DNA from: Halobaculum sp. MBLA0143
GTDB taxonomy: Archaea; Halobacteriota; Halobacteria; Halobacteriales; Haloferacaceae
Length of the DNA stretch: 64,000 bases
Reading direction: 5' to 3'
Assembly (NCBI RefSeq): GCF_041361465.1
Contig: NZ_JBGKAC010000001.1
Location: 2,790,001 to 2,854,000 of the forward strand
A program made the translations under genes and the position numbers. The notes beneath the pieces were generated by a model. The model was not told where the DNA came from. It worked only from the letters and a program-made list of their open reading frames with translations, and made no database searches. Shown one piece after another: positions 46,741 to 57,200 of the stretch; within the stretch, counting starts at the first letter, position 1, and every line of letters starts with the position of its first letter.

Positions 46741-48513
46741 TTAGTAGAGCGAACGCAGCTGTTCGGTGATGTCTTCGGCGAGTTCGTCGACGAACTCGTC
46801 GTACTCGTCTTCCGGCGTGGTTCCGATCCGGTTGATCCGCGGGGCCGCCTCGATCCCGATGATCTCGTCGATCGGAACACCGGCGTCCAGTGCGTCGAAC
46901 GCCTCGTCGTTGAACTCCTTGATGACCTCGAGGATGCGGTACGTCTTCTCCGGCGGGCAGTACCGGTCCACGTCGTGGAGCGCGTTCTGCTGGAGGTACC
47001 CCTCACGCAGGAACCGCGCCACCTCCAGAGTGAGCTGTTGGTCCTCCGGCAGGGCGTCCTTCCCGACGAGCTGGACGATCTCTTGGAGTTCGTCTTCCTC
47101 GTCCAGGGTGTCGACGGCCCACTGGCGCTTCTCCGGCCAGTCGTCCGCGACGTTCTCCCGGAACCACTCGTCGAGCTGTTCGCGGTACAGCGAGTAGGAG
47201 TCGTTCCAGTTGATCGCCGGGAAGTGCCGGCGCTCCGCCAGGTCGGAGTCCAACGCCCAGAACGTCTTCACGATCCGCAGCGTGTTCTGGGTCACCGGCT
47301 CGGAGAAGTCACCCCCCGGCGGGGAGACGGCGCCGATCACGGAGATCGACCCCTCCGTGCCGTTGACGTTCTGGAAGTAGCCGGCCCGCTCGTAGAACTG
47401 ACTCAGGCGGGCGGCGAGGTACGCCGGGTACCCCTCCTCGCCGGGCATCTCCTCCAGCCGGGAGGAGATCTCCCGCATCGCCTCCGCCCACCGCGAGGTG
47501 GAGTCGGCCATCAGGGCCACGTCGTACCCCATGTCGCGGTAGTGCTCGGCGATGGTGATCCCCGTGTACACGCACGACTCTCGTGCGGCGACGGGCATGT
47601 TCGACGTGTTGGCGATGAGACAGGTCCGGGCCATCAACGGGTTGCCGGACTGTGGGTCCGGCAGCTCCGGGAAGTCCTCGATGACCTCCGTCATCTCGTT
47701 GCCGCGCTCCCCGCAGCCGATGTAGACGACGATGTCCGCGTCCGCGAACTTCGCCAACGACTGCTGGGTGACGGTCTTCCCGGAGCCGAACGGCCCCGGA
47801 ATCGCCGCCGTCCCGCCCTTCGCCAACGGGAACAACCCGTCGAGGATCCGTTGGCCGGACACCAACGGCGTCTTCGGCGTCTCCTTCTCGACGGTCGGCC
47901 GTTGCTCGCGCACCGGCCACTCCTGGTGCATCGAGATCTCCGTGCCGTCTTCCAACTCGACGACCGTCTCCTCGACGGTGAAGGTGCCCTCCTTCGTCTC
48001 GCTGACGACACCGCCCTCGATGTCCGGCGGCACCATCACCTTGTGGTCGATGGTGACCGTCTCCGGGACGACTCCGAGCACGTCACCGGACTCGACTTTG
48101 TCTCCCGCCTCGACCTCGGGGGTGAACTCCCACTCCGCCTCCATGTCGATCCCCGGGGCGTCGACGCCGCGGTCGAGGAACGCACTGTCCATCTTCTCTT
48201 CGAGCACGTCGAGTGGCCGTTGGACACCGTCGTAGATGGTGTCGAGCATCCCCGGGCCGAGGTCGACCGTCAGCGGCTCGCCCGTGTTCTCGACGGGCTC
48301 GCCGGGGGCGACCCCCGAGGTCTCCTCGTACACCTGGATCGTGGTCACGTCACCCTCGATCTCGATCACTTCGCCCATCAGGCCCTCGTCGCCGACGTAC
48401 ACCACGTCGTTCATCCGGGCGTCGAGGTCGGTCGCGGTGACGACCGGCCCACTCACGCTCCGGATCACGCCGGCGTCTGCGGGCGTCGTCTCCGGATCAG
48501 TTGCTTGACTCAT
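46741..48513 (-). CDS. atpA: A-type ATP synthase catalytic subunit A
   Basis: The 590-residue catalytic subunit carries the Walker [21 protein letters not shown] (near residue 240), [40 protein letters not shown] and [20 protein letters not shown]. The non-homologous insert typical of A/V-type A subunits (residues about 110-200) is present. No intein interrupts it, although inteins occur at the P-loop of some archaeal A subunits. Confidence 0.97.
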   Translation of the reverse strand: MSQATDPETTPADAGVIRSVSGPVVTATDLDARMNDVVYVGDEGLMGEVIEIEGDVTTIQVYEETSGVAPGEPVENTGEPLTVDLGPGMLDTIYDGVQRPLDVLEEKMDSAFLDRGVDAPGIDMEAEWEFTPEVEAGDKVESGDVLGVVPETVTIDHKVMVPPDIEGGVVSETKEGTFTVEETVVELEDGTEISMHQEWPVREQRPTVEKETPKTPLVSGQRILDGLFPLAKGGTAAIPGPFGSGKTVTQQSLAKFADADIVVYIGCGERGNEMTEVIEDFPELPDPQSGNPLMARTCLIANTSNMPVAARESCVYTGITIAEHYRDMGYDVALMADSTSRWAEAMREISSRLEEMPGEEGYPAYLAARLSQFYERAGYFQNVNGTEGSISVIGAVSPPGGDFSEPVTQNTLRIVKTFWALDSDLAERRHFPAINWNDSYSLYREQLDEWFRENVADDWPEKRQWAVDTLDEEDELQEIVQLVGKDALPEDQQLTLEVARFLREGYLQQNALHDVDRYCPPEKTYRILEVIKEFNDEAFDALDAGVPIDEIIGIEAAPRINRIGTTPEDEYDEFVDELAEDITEQLRSLY

Positions 48514-48538
48514 GTGTTGTTGTAGGTTCCGCGGTGGT

Positions 48539-48889
48539 TCAGGGTGTCCCCCGTTCCTGGTCTTCCTCGTCTTCCGCCATCAGGTCGATCCCGATGGCGC
48601 GTTTGATCTGTTCGCGCAGCCCGCTGCCGCCGGCACCGGCACCGAGCGTGACGAGCACCGGGTCGACGCTCCCCTGGACGGACTCCCGGACCCCCCGAGA
48701 GAGGTGCTCCAGGTCGCTGTCGCGCATCACGACGATGCCGACGTCGTCGTCGGCGAGCGTCCGTTCGACGGCGTCGTCCAGCTGCTCGTCCTTCTCGTCT
48801 TCCGGCACGTCCTCGAACTTCCGTACACCGGCCAGCCGGAACCCAGTAGTGAACTCCGGACTGCCGATCACTGCGATCTCCTGGCTCAT
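48539..48889 (-). CDS. atpF: A-type ATP synthase subunit F
   Basis: The 116-residue subunit reads [20 protein letters not shown], then [20 protein letters not shown] and [20 protein letters not shown], the V/A-type F pattern of a small alpha/beta stalk protein that contacts D and regulates the head. Its ATG overlaps the atpC stop (48886-48889). Confidence 0.93.
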   Translation of the reverse strand: MSQEIAVIGSPEFTTGFRLAGVRKFEDVPEDEKDEQLDDAVERTLADDDVGIVVMRDSDLEHLSRGVRESVQGSVDPVLVTLGAGAGGSGLREQIKRAIGIDLMAEDEEDQERGTP

Positions 48890-49935
48890 AGGATCACCAG
48901 TTCGCGCTCGATCTCGTCTGCGTCGAGCCCCGCCTCCTTGCCGCGGGCAATCGCCCGGATGTTGTCCACCTCGCGCTCCTTCGAGAGCACGAACGCGATC
49001 ACGGGCGTCACCGACAACGGGAAGACGGTGCCCAGCGCGTCCGCGTACTCCACCTGTGCGGCCTCCAGCCCGCGCTCGAAGCCGGCCAGGCTGTCTGCCG
49101 ACTCCAGTTCGTCCAGCGCCGCAGACAGGTCGTCGCCGTACGTGCTGTCGCGGATGTACGCGATCAGCTCGTTCACGTCGCCGGCGAGGCGCTGTACGTC
49201 GCGGATCGAGAACAGGCCGCCGCCGTCGATGAAGTACTCCGCCGGGTCCAGCTCCGTCCCGGAGCGCGCCAGCCGCAGGGCGTTGATCGCGTTCCGGAAG
49301 TCGATCTCCGCCCGCAGGTACCGGCGGTACTCCGCGAGCTCCGGCGACGACCCCACGTTCGTGGTCAGCAGTTCGTAGTACGCCCGGTCGACGGCGTTCT
49401 CCAGGGGCACGAGCAGCCCCGTCTCCTCGTAGTCCTCGACGGCGTCGGCCAGCGCGTCGCCGAACAACGTGTCGGACAGTCCCTCGACGATCTCCTCGAC
49501 GGTACCGGCGTCGGCCAGCCGCTCCAACCGAGTCGAGTCTAGCTCTCCCGCCTGGATCAGGTCGACGCGCACGTCCTCGGCGCCCGCCTCCGCGTACACC
49601 CCACGCAGGAGCGTCTTGACGTTCCAGGCGTCGAACTTCCGGAGGTACCGGACGAGCAGGTCGTACAGGCCCCCCTCTGCCCAGCCCAACAGGTCGTCGA
49701 ACTGTCGAGCCAGGTTGCGGTTGAGCGCGTACTCGATCAGGTCGACCCCGCCGAAACGAGACCCGAGCTCGTTGACCTCCCGCTCGTAGGTGGTCTCTTC
49801 CATCTCGCGGGCGATCTCGGCCGGCGACATTCGCAGCAGTCTACGGTACGACTCCTCGTCGTACAGCCCGGCCCGCCGCGACCGGACACGGGCGTTGACG
49901 TACTCCGCGTTGGCGCTCCCGGAGCGACTACTCAT
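48886..49935 (-). CDS. atpC: A-type ATP synthase subunit C
   Basis: The 349-residue subunit C (V-type d homologue) has repeated helical units: YVNARVRSRRAGLYDEESYR, LARQFDDLLGWAEGGLYDLL, LRKFDAWNVKTLLRGVYAEA, and late VIAFVLSKEREVDNIRAIAR. It links the central stalk to the K ring. It overlaps atpE by eight bases (49928-49935) and atpF by four. Confidence 0.94.
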   Translation of the reverse strand: MSSRSGSANAEYVNARVRSRRAGLYDEESYRRLLRMSPAEIAREMEETTYEREVNELGSRFGGVDLIEYALNRNLARQFDDLLGWAEGGLYDLLVRYLRKFDAWNVKTLLRGVYAEAGAEDVRVDLIQAGELDSTRLERLADAGTVEEIVEGLSDTLFGDALADAVEDYEETGLLVPLENAVDRAYYELLTTNVGSSPELAEYRRYLRAEIDFRNAINALRLARSGTELDPAEYFIDGGGLFSIRDVQRLAGDVNELIAYIRDSTYGDDLSAALDELESADSLAGFERGLEAAQVEYADALGTVFPLSVTPVIAFVLSKEREVDNIRAIARGKEAGLDADEIERELVIL

Positions 49936-50509
49936 CGTCGAACAGTCGTGCGCTCAGTTCCTTGAGGCTGTCCTCCCACACGTCCGTCAGCACGGAGTCG
50001 AACGTGTTGTCGACCCGGACGCGGGACACCTCGCTCTCGACGACGACACCGCCGAGACAGTCGTGCTCGCCCCCGTACTGGTAGCCCTCGTAGTCGGACA
50101 ACAGTTCACGGATGAGCGACTCGTCGTCTGCGCGGCCGGAGACGACGACGTCGTCCGTGTCGAACTCCGCGGCCGCGTCCTCCAACAGCAGACGGGTCAG
50201 CTCCGCCCGCCTGTCGCCCGACAGCTCCGCGATCGCGGCTTCCGTCTCCTCGCGTACGTCTTCGAGCACGTCGCGGCGCGCCTCCAGCCGGGCCTGCTTG
50301 GCCTCCAGCTTCGCAGAGGACAGCGCCTGTTCCCGCTCCTGTTCGATCTGCCGCTCGACGGCCGCCTCGCGGTCCTCCAGGAGCTCCTCGGCCTCGGCTT
50401 CCGCCTCGGCGACGATCTCCTCGGCACGCTCCTCGGCGTCCTCGCGGATCTCCTCGGCGCGCGTGCGGGCGTCGTCCCGGATGTCTTCGACAACTGTATC
50501 GAGACTCAT
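49928..50509 (-). CDS. atpE: A-type ATP synthase subunit E
   Basis: The 193-residue peripheral-stalk subunit has a long N-terminal coiled coil (TRAEEIREDAEERAEEIVAE; ERQIEQEREQALSSAKLEAK) and a globular C-terminal domain (DVVVSGRADDESLIRELLSD; GGVVVESEVSRVRVDNTFDS). It pairs with AtpH to form the stator. Confidence 0.94.
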   Translation of the reverse strand: MSLDTVVEDIRDDARTRAEEIREDAEERAEEIVAEAEAEAEELLEDREAAVERQIEQEREQALSSAKLEAKQARLEARRDVLEDVREETEAAIAELSGDRRAELTRLLLEDAAAEFDTDDVVVSGRADDESLIRELLSDYEGYQYGGEHDCLGGVVVESEVSRVRVDNTFDSVLTDVWEDSLKELSARLFDDE

Positions 50510-50532
50510 GTGTTGAGAAAGGGGTCCCCGGC

Positions 50533-50799
50533 TTACGCCAGGATGACTGTTACGAATGCGAAGAGGATCAGCGTCTCCGGCAGCGCCGTGAAGACGAGTC
50601 CAGGAACGAACAGGTCGTCGTCCTCGGCGATCGCGCCGATTGCCGCCGCACCGATCCCTCGCTGGGCGTAGCCCACACCGATAGCTGCGAGACCGACAGC
50701 GATAGCAGCTGCACCGCTGTTGTTGAGCGCCGGGCTGCTACTACCTTCCTGCAGTACAACGTTCGCCAGTTCTGGGGCAGTTTCGAGCATGAGGTTCAC
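50533..50799 (-). CDS. atpK: A-type ATP synthase subunit K (proteolipid ring)
   Basis: The 88-residue two-helix proteolipid has GAAAIAVGLAAIGVGYAQRG as helix 1 and a helix 2 with the ion-binding glutamate in FTALPETLILFAFVTVILA. Being a single hairpin, it differs from the larger c subunits of some archaea. It has its own promoter-like box upstream (see 50800-51003). Confidence 0.95.
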   Translation of the reverse strand: MNLMLETAPELANVVLQEGSSSPALNNSGAAAIAVGLAAIGVGYAQRGIGAAAIGAIAEDDDLFVPGLVFTALPETLILFAFVTVILA

Positions 50800-51003
50800 C
50801 GTGTGTTCGCTCGTCTACGGACAGGTCGTCTTTGCCCTCGTGGCGGTAATAAGCGTTCCCAAATAGAACGGCCAAACGAGGCGATTCCGGACTGCTCGGC
50901 GTTCGAGCCCCGTACGCCAGCCCGACTCACGGGCGGGGGACGAGACCGAGCGTGACGACGAGAGTGAGAGGGAAGACGAGAACGGCACCGAGGGTGACGC
51001 CGA
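50800..51003 (-). promoter_or_regulatory. atpI-atpK spacer with internal promoter
   Basis: This 204-bp gap inside an otherwise overlapping operon contains a CGCTTATTACC-type box (minus strand, about 50846-50857), roughly 47-58 bp before the atpK ATG. It could raise expression of the ring subunit, needed in more copies. No gene is seen in the gap. Confidence 0.4.
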
Positions 51004-53259
51004 CTACTCCTCGCTCGTGAACGTCCGCTCCGTGCCGAACGGGTCGTAGGTGATCCCGTCGCCGTCGTAGAACTTCGAGAAGAACTCGAAGTACTCCAGC
51101 CGGATCGCCTGGATCCCGGAGGAGGTGACACCCAGCGCCAGCACCAACAGGTGCCCGGCGATCAGGACGAGCACGCCAGCGACGAGCAACACCGGCCCGC
51201 CGTGGGCCATCCCACCGAACAGGATGCCGGTCACCTCGTGTCCGTGGTACGTCGCCCCGACCTCCGGCATCTTCGTGAGCGCGAAGTGCCAGGCCGTCTC
51301 TCCGCCCTCTCCCGTCTCGTACACGCCGAAGAACAGGAGGTTGACGGCGAACGCCATCCCGGCTTTCGCCACCAACACCGCCCCGATCCGGAGGTACGAG
51401 AGGGTGTGTGAGAGCACGGTGAAGATCTCGACGATCTCCGCCGTCGGCCCGACGATGATCAACAACACGCCGAGCCCCATCATCACCGCCCCGATCTGCC
51501 CGACGATCACCGGGAACCCGGTGAACCCGAGCTCGAAGGCGGCCGCCTTCCCGCTGGAGAACACTTCGAACAGGATCGGCGGGGTCCGGCCGAACCAGGT
51601 GCTGAACAGGAACAGCCACAGCCCGTTCAGCGCCAACAGCCAGGAGCCGGACTCCTCTAACGCCTCGACGAACCCGTGGAACTCCAGGTTCTCCAGGAAG
51701 TCGAAGATCCACGCGACGTTGAGGTGGAGCACTCCGAACACCACGGAGACGACGAGCCACGTCCGGGCCCAGTAGGAGCCGGCCGGCTCCAGCCCCTTCT
51801 CTATCGGGGCGTGTTTCAGCCCGACGATCCCCTCCCAGAACTCGGAGGCGATCAGGTGCAGTCCGAAGATCTCCCCGTAGAGGATCCCGAAGATCGCCGT
51901 CGAGACGCCGGCGATCATCGCCACCGCGCCGGCGGCCTGGAACGAGTCCGAGTCGAACCCACTGTACAGGTACGCGCCGATGGCCGTGTAGATCAGCCCG
52001 TACGCGAAGTCACCGATCATGAAGCCGAACATCACCGGGAACGTCAGGAACAACACGATCGTCGGGTCGAACTCCCGGTAGTTCGGCTCGCCGACGAGCC
52101 CGGTCAGCAGTTCGAACGGCTTCGCGATCCCGGGGTTGTCCTGGATCGTCGGCGGGTCGTCGTCCCGCATCACGACGGGCGCGCCGCCGTCCGCGACCGC
52201 CCGTTGTGGTTCCTCCTCTTCCGCTTCGGCCCGGTCGCCGTCCGTCTCGTCCGTGCCGGCGTCCTGGACGGACTGGGGCACGTCCTCGCGCACCTGGACG
52301 GCGCCGTCACTCCCGAAGCTGGCGCGTTCCAACTCCTCCACCTCGGCGCTGTTGCCGACGGCGTCGGAGATGGCGCCCGCGAACTCCGTGTACTCTTCCG
52401 TCGGGATCCAGCCTTCGGCGACGAAGGCGTTCTCGGTGGTGGCGAACGACAACGGCGCCTCCGCCTTCCCGACTCGGATCGAGAGCTCCTCTTCTGCCGC
52501 CAGCAGGAATCCGGCCCACTCCTCGCGGAGCGTCTCGATCTCGCGGTCGACCGTCTCGATCTCCGTCCGGAGCTCCTCGCGGTCCGCCTCCAGGCTCTGG
52601 TGGTACGCCTCGGGCGCCGTCTTCTCCGTCTCGTCCAGTTCGGGCACCTCGACGGCCGCGAACTCCGCGCCGACGAGGGTGTCCGCCAGCGCGTCCTCGT
52701 CGGCCGACGGCGTCGGCCGGGCGAACACGGCGAGGTACTCCTCGCCCGCGAAGATGTCGAACTCGTCGAGATCCGTCGCGTGGGTGACGGCCTCCCGAAC
52801 GGCCGACTCCTGACCCTCGCCGACGGTGACTTGGAGGCTGTCGTAGCCGCTCAACAGGTCGATGTCGACTCCGACGTCGACGAACGGCTCGACGGTGTCG
52901 ATCCGTTCGTTCACCCGGCGGAGGTCGTCGCGCAGGTCCTCACGCCGGTCGTCGAGTTCGTTCGCCTCGACCCGAACCTCCTCCAGCTCCGCCTCCAGGG
53001 CCTCGTCCGTGACGATCCGCGACGGGCCGGCGTCCGACGGCTCGACGCCCAACTGTGAGATCAGCGACCGGACGGTGACGAGCTTGTCCGCCGCCGCCTC
53101 CGCCGTCGCCGTCGACTCACCGGGGTCGAACCCCTCCCACCCGCCGTCGTACTCCGTCATGTGGACCAACGACTGGTCGTGGATCGCCTCGACCACGTCT
53201 CCCATCACGCGACGGGAGCCCGTGACCGAGATCTTGCTCATCTGCTCAGGTCTGAGCAT
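51004..53259 (-). CDS. atpI: A-type ATP synthase subunit I (a subunit)
   Basis: The 751-residue subunit begins MLRPEQMSKISVTGSRRVMG, with a cytoplasmic half of coiled coils (VRVEANELDDRREDLRDDLR). A Glu/Asp-rich insert (TDETDGDRAEAEEEEPQRAV) precedes about seven membrane helices that include GDFAYGLIYTAIGAYLYSGF and HTLSYLRIGAVLVAKAGMAF, the latter with the conserved proton-path arginine. It overlaps atpH by 14 bases. Confidence 0.95.
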   Translation of the reverse strand: MLRPEQMSKISVTGSRRVMGDVVEAIHDQSLVHMTEYDGGWEGFDPGESTATAEAAADKLVTVRSLISQLGVEPSDAGPSRIVTDEALEAELEEVRVEANELDDRREDLRDDLRRVNERIDTVEPFVDVGVDIDLLSGYDSLQVTVGEGQESAVREAVTHATDLDEFDIFAGEEYLAVFARPTPSADEDALADTLVGAEFAAVEVPELDETEKTAPEAYHQSLEADREELRTEIETVDREIETLREEWAGFLLAAEEELSIRVGKAEAPLSFATTENAFVAEGWIPTEEYTEFAGAISDAVGNSAEVEELERASFGSDGAVQVREDVPQSVQDAGTDETDGDRAEAEEEEPQRAVADGGAPVVMRDDDPPTIQDNPGIAKPFELLTGLVGEPNYREFDPTIVLFLTFPVMFGFMIGDFAYGLIYTAIGAYLYSGFDSDSFQAAGAVAMIAGVSTAIFGILYGEIFGLHLIASEFWEGIVGLKHAPIEKGLEPAGSYWARTWLVVSVVFGVLHLNVAWIFDFLENLEFHGFVEALEESGSWLLALNGLWLFLFSTWFGRTPPILFEVFSSGKAAAFELGFTGFPVIVGQIGAVMMGLGVLLIIVGPTAEIVEIFTVLSHTLSYLRIGAVLVAKAGMAFAVNLLFFGVYETGEGGETAWHFALTKMPEVGATYHGHEVTGILFGGMAHGGPVLLVAGVLVLIAGHLLVLALGVTSSGIQAIRLEYFEFFSKFYDGDGITYDPFGTERTFTSEE

Positions 53260-53578
53260 GCACCGCCTCCTCGAACTTCTCGACCGCGTGCTCGACCGCC
53301 TCGTCAGTGCGGTCGCGGGCGCGGTCGACGAGGTCCCTCCGTTCGCTCTGTCCCTCCTCGAGGATCCGCTCGCGTTCGGCGTCGATCTCCTCGCGCGCCT
53401 CGGCGAGCCGTTCTTCCTCGAGTTCGTCGGCTTCGGCCTCGGCGTCTTCGAGGATCTCGTCGGCCTCCGCCCGGGCGGCCTGGATCTGCTCGTCCCGGTC
53501 GGACTCCGCCTCGGCGACGATCTCCTCGGCGTCTGCCTCGGCCTCCTTCACTCGTTCGAGAACTTCGGGTCTCGGCAT
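53246..53578 (-). CDS. atpH: A-type ATP synthase subunit H
   Basis: The 110-residue stator subunit is almost wholly coiled coil (MPRPEVLERVKEAEADAEEI; DEILEDAEAEADELEEERLA). It is the first gene of the synthase cluster; an AT-rich box (cttatacgc, minus strand, about 53608-53616) lies 30 bp before its ATG and is the likely operon promoter. Confidence 0.92.
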   Translation of the reverse strand: MPRPEVLERVKEAEADAEEIVAEAESDRDEQIQAARAEADEILEDAEAEADELEEERLAEAREEIDAERERILEEGQSERRDLVDRARDRTDEAVEHAVEKFEEAVHAQT

Positions 53579-53734
53579 TGGTAGTCGTCGTTCGATGCTT
53601 GGTCTACGTGCGTATAAGGTGTTTGCGAAACGTTGCAAGGCCGACTCGGTCGTGTGACGGGGGGTGTGGGGGGCTGGCGCTCCGAGCTGGGGATGGGTTT
53701 CGGGTCGTCGTGGGCGGCGTGTCTCCCGGCAGTG

Positions 53735-54001
53735 TTACTGCTCGTCGATTCCGACCCGACTCTGGGCCTCTTCTGTCGACATCGTCCACCCCGCCGCGAG
53801 ATCCTCGTATCCCTCCGAGACGCCCTCCTGCGCGCCGGACGTCAACACTGGGTCCGTCGTGTCGCGCAGCACCTCGCGGACGAACTCCGACCGATTGGTG
53901 TACTCCAACTCCTCGGCGAGTTCGTCGACTGTCTCCAGGAGTTTCCTCGGCACTTTCACGTTGAGCTTCACCATCTCCCCGTCGTTGTCGTCCACATCCA
54001 C
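53735..54001 (-). CDS. Ribbon-helix-helix DNA-binding protein
   Basis: The protein of about 88 residues has the CopG/MetJ-type fold: strand VKLNVKVPRKLL, helix ETVDELAEELEYT and helix NRSEFVREVLRDTT, then an acidic tail. I chose a GTG at 54001 because a CTATTTGTA box lies about 26 bp upstream. The ATG at 53974 (MVKLNVKVPR) is an alternative that keeps the whole domain. It is divergent from the large NTPase gene and may regulate it. Confidence 0.7.
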   Translation of the reverse strand: MDVDDNDGEMVKLNVKVPRKLLETVDELAEELEYTNRSEFVREVLRDTTDPVLTSGAQEGVSEGYEDLAAGWTMSTEEAQSRVGIDEQ

Positions 54002-54261
54002 ATGCCTTGGTGCCCGTGTGGTACAAATAGAGTTGTCGGCGGGGACCTCGGTGGCGGTGAGTCGTCCGCGTGGCGCGCGGAGAAGAGTCCGTCGGTCCGC
54101 TGTACCGATGTGCGGGGACTCTTGTGGTCCGCCTCTCTCCTGACGAACATGAGTAGTGACGAGATCGGCCCCTGACTCGGCCGCAGATTTTTTGATCATG
54201 TGACACGATACACCGTCAACCTCCGCAAAACTGAAAATACACGGAGACGAGACGGCTAGCG

Positions 54262-57200
54262 ATGGGCCTCTCTCCCCGAACACTGAAGTTCGCTGTCGAC
54301 ATCGGGCGGAAGGCGTACGACCGCCTCACCGACACGGACCTCGACGCGCAGATCGAAACCGCGGCGATGGCGGCCGGGGAACGCGCCGCGGAGGACGACG
54401 AGGACCTCGACCCGACGGGTGTCCGCGATCTGATCGCCGTCACGCTCCAAGACAGCACGGAGTTGGCCGAGGGTGTCGACGAACTGATCGAGCGCGGGGA
54501 GCCGGTCGCCGCAGAGACAGAGTTGCTCGCGGAGGAACTGGCTCGGCTGGGCAACGAGTACGACCCCCTGGCGGCGGTCGCGGTCGGAAGTATCGACTGG
54601 CCCGCGGTGGCGGAGACGTTTCTGGAGACGTTCGAGCGGGAGGTGGCCGCGACGGACGGCGACCAACGCTGGCTGTTGTTCCAGGCGTACAATCAGCGCG
54701 TGCTCGACGCGGTGACGCCCGACGAGTTCGCCGAGGCGCGCCAGCGGCTCACCGACGAGGGCTTCGACGTGGTGAGTGACACCGACTTCGAGACCGAGAT
54801 CGAGAGTCCCCGACTGGCGTGGCGTGAGCCGTTCGACTGGCACCACCTCACCAACGACTACGCGGTCGACAGATACCACGGCGACAGCGACCGGACGTTC
54901 ACCGAGGAGGTTCTGGCGACACTCGACGGCGGCGGCCACCAACTGCTGTTCGGGCCGCCGGGGTCGGGGAAGACGGTCGCCTGCCGACAGGCGGCGGCTG
55001 CGTGGCACCACGACGACGAGACGGGGCCGGTGATCCACTGGCGTGGCGGGCTGAGCGGTAAACGGATCGACCCCAAGACACTGGAGCAAGCCGTCGAGAC
55101 GCTCCGGAAACTCGGCGACACGCTCGTCGTCGTCGAGGACGCTGCCCGAAACCCGACGCTTCCGATCTTCGAGTTCCTGAACGAGGATCTGGCAGACGAG
55201 CCGGACGTGAGCGTCCTGCTCGACGCCCGCGAGTACGAACTCGACAGGCTCGGGCAACGGATCGGGCGCGCCTCTGACAACGACAGCGTGGGGCAGTCGG
55301 TGTCCAACAGACTCGGCACACTGACGGAACGCGACAGGGTCCCGTATCTCTCGGTCAGGGAGATTGACGAGATCTTCGACCGATTCGCCGCGACGACCGA
55401 CTCCAACAGAGAGGTGCTCCCGTCGGCAGAGGCGGTGTTCCGACACCTCACCACCATCGAGAGTCGTGAACGAGAGACGGCCACTCCGGACGACGACCAC
55501 GGCGAGACGACCGCGGCGGCCACCGAAACGAGCGACGCGACCGGCGAGGAGAGTAGTGCCGAACCGAACGAAGCCGACGCAGACGCGGTTCGTGAGACGC
55601 CGCGGATCACACCCGAACAGATCCGCCAGACCGTCGGTGGCAATTCGTCGGTGTCCGTCGCCAGCCCGATGTTGATGCTCTCTTACTACCTCCCGGTGGC
55701 GGCCGACGACGAAGATGCCGACACAGCAGACGGGGAGGTCGACACGGATATCTCGAAGTCACCGTTGGAACAACGCGTGCGGTCCGTGTTCGACGAACTG
55801 AACGGCTCCGACAAGACGGATGACGAGTCCACGCCGGCGGTCCTCCGCCGCAGAGCGGTGTTGACGATAGCGACGCTCGCGGCGGCGGACCTTCCGATTC
55901 ACGAGTCGTATCTCTACGCACTCGCCGACGGAGATTCTGACTACGACGTGATCGAGAGTGTGATCGACGACTACCGCGGGCGTGTCCACTTCGGACGAGC
56001 TGGAGAGGTGACCGGCGAGGGGAAACACGTCTTCCGGTCGCCACACGAACTCTGGGGGCTCACCTACCTCTACGTTCACGAGATGGAGTCGAAAAGATCC
56101 ACTGTTCACTTCGAGAAGTCGATGAACACCGTGTTCTCGGTGATCGGCGACGAGTCCGTGCGGCGGGAACTGGGAGACGCGAAGATGGCGTTCAGAGATC
56201 AGACATACTTGTTCGGGTTCTTGAAGGACGATCCGACACAGGTCGCAGACACCGTCGTCAGTCAACTGTTCCAGATCGGAAAAGACAGGCCTACGCTCGT
56301 CAACCTGTTCGGGAGAACTCGGCGGTCGCGTCTCGAACTCCCGGAATATTGTTCCGACGAGACGTTCGTCAAGCAGTCGCTCTGGCGCAGCGAGATGTAC
56401 CGCACCGTCAGACCGACCGACGAGTGGAACTCAGATGCAGACGACACCGACCGGACACGGGAATCGGACGACGGACGCCACCAGTCGGTGGTGGAGCTAC
56501 GCAAGGCTCGTGAGACCGCGAGTGAGCGAGATGTCGAGACCGACTGGATTGAAGAACGGTTCTACCGTCGATTGGGTCGTTATGCCCGTGGACAGGGTGA
56601 CCTACGGGCGGCAGAGTGGTTGTTCGGCGCGAGTCTCGCTCGGGCACGCCGACGGGAGAACGACCACGGGGTGGCCAGCAGTCTCCAAGCGCTCGGAGGG
56701 GTTGCGCGGATGCGCGGTGCACTCGACGATGCAGAGGAGTATCTCGAGGAGTGCAGTGAGAAGTTGGAAGAAACGGCCGACGCGTCCGATTTGGCCGCTG
56801 TAGTTCACAGCCTCGGGAACATCGCTCTCCAGCGGGGAGAGTTCGAGACGGCCGAAGAGTGCCACGAGCGGAGCCTCTCGATCAAACAAGAGATTGGCGA
56901 CCGCTCCGGGGAGGCGAAGAGTCTCGGAAGCCTCGGGAACATCGCTCGAAACCGGGGAGAGTTCGAGACGGCCGAAGAGTACCACGAACAGAGCCTCTCG
57001 ATTTTCGAAGAGATCGGCGACCGCTCCGGGGAGGCGAGCAGTCTCCACAGCCTCGGTTTGATAGCTCTCCAGCGGGGAGAGTTAGAGACGGCCGAAGAGT
57101 ACCACGAGCGGAGCCTCTCGATCAAACAAGAGATCGGCGACCGCTCCGGGGAGGCGAAAAGTCTCGGAAGCCTCGGGACCATCGCTCGAAACCGGGGAGA

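Noticed and set aside
46741-48513. Intein in atpA
   Set aside because: The P-loop GPFGSGKT and flanking sequence are continuous and the protein length is normal.
45365-48525. Very long plus-strand open frames opposite atpA and atpB
   Set aside because: They mirror the strongly conserved synthase genes and have no recognisable domains.
52000-53058. Plus-strand open frame opposite atpI
   Set aside because: Antisense shadow of a well-identified ATP synthase gene.
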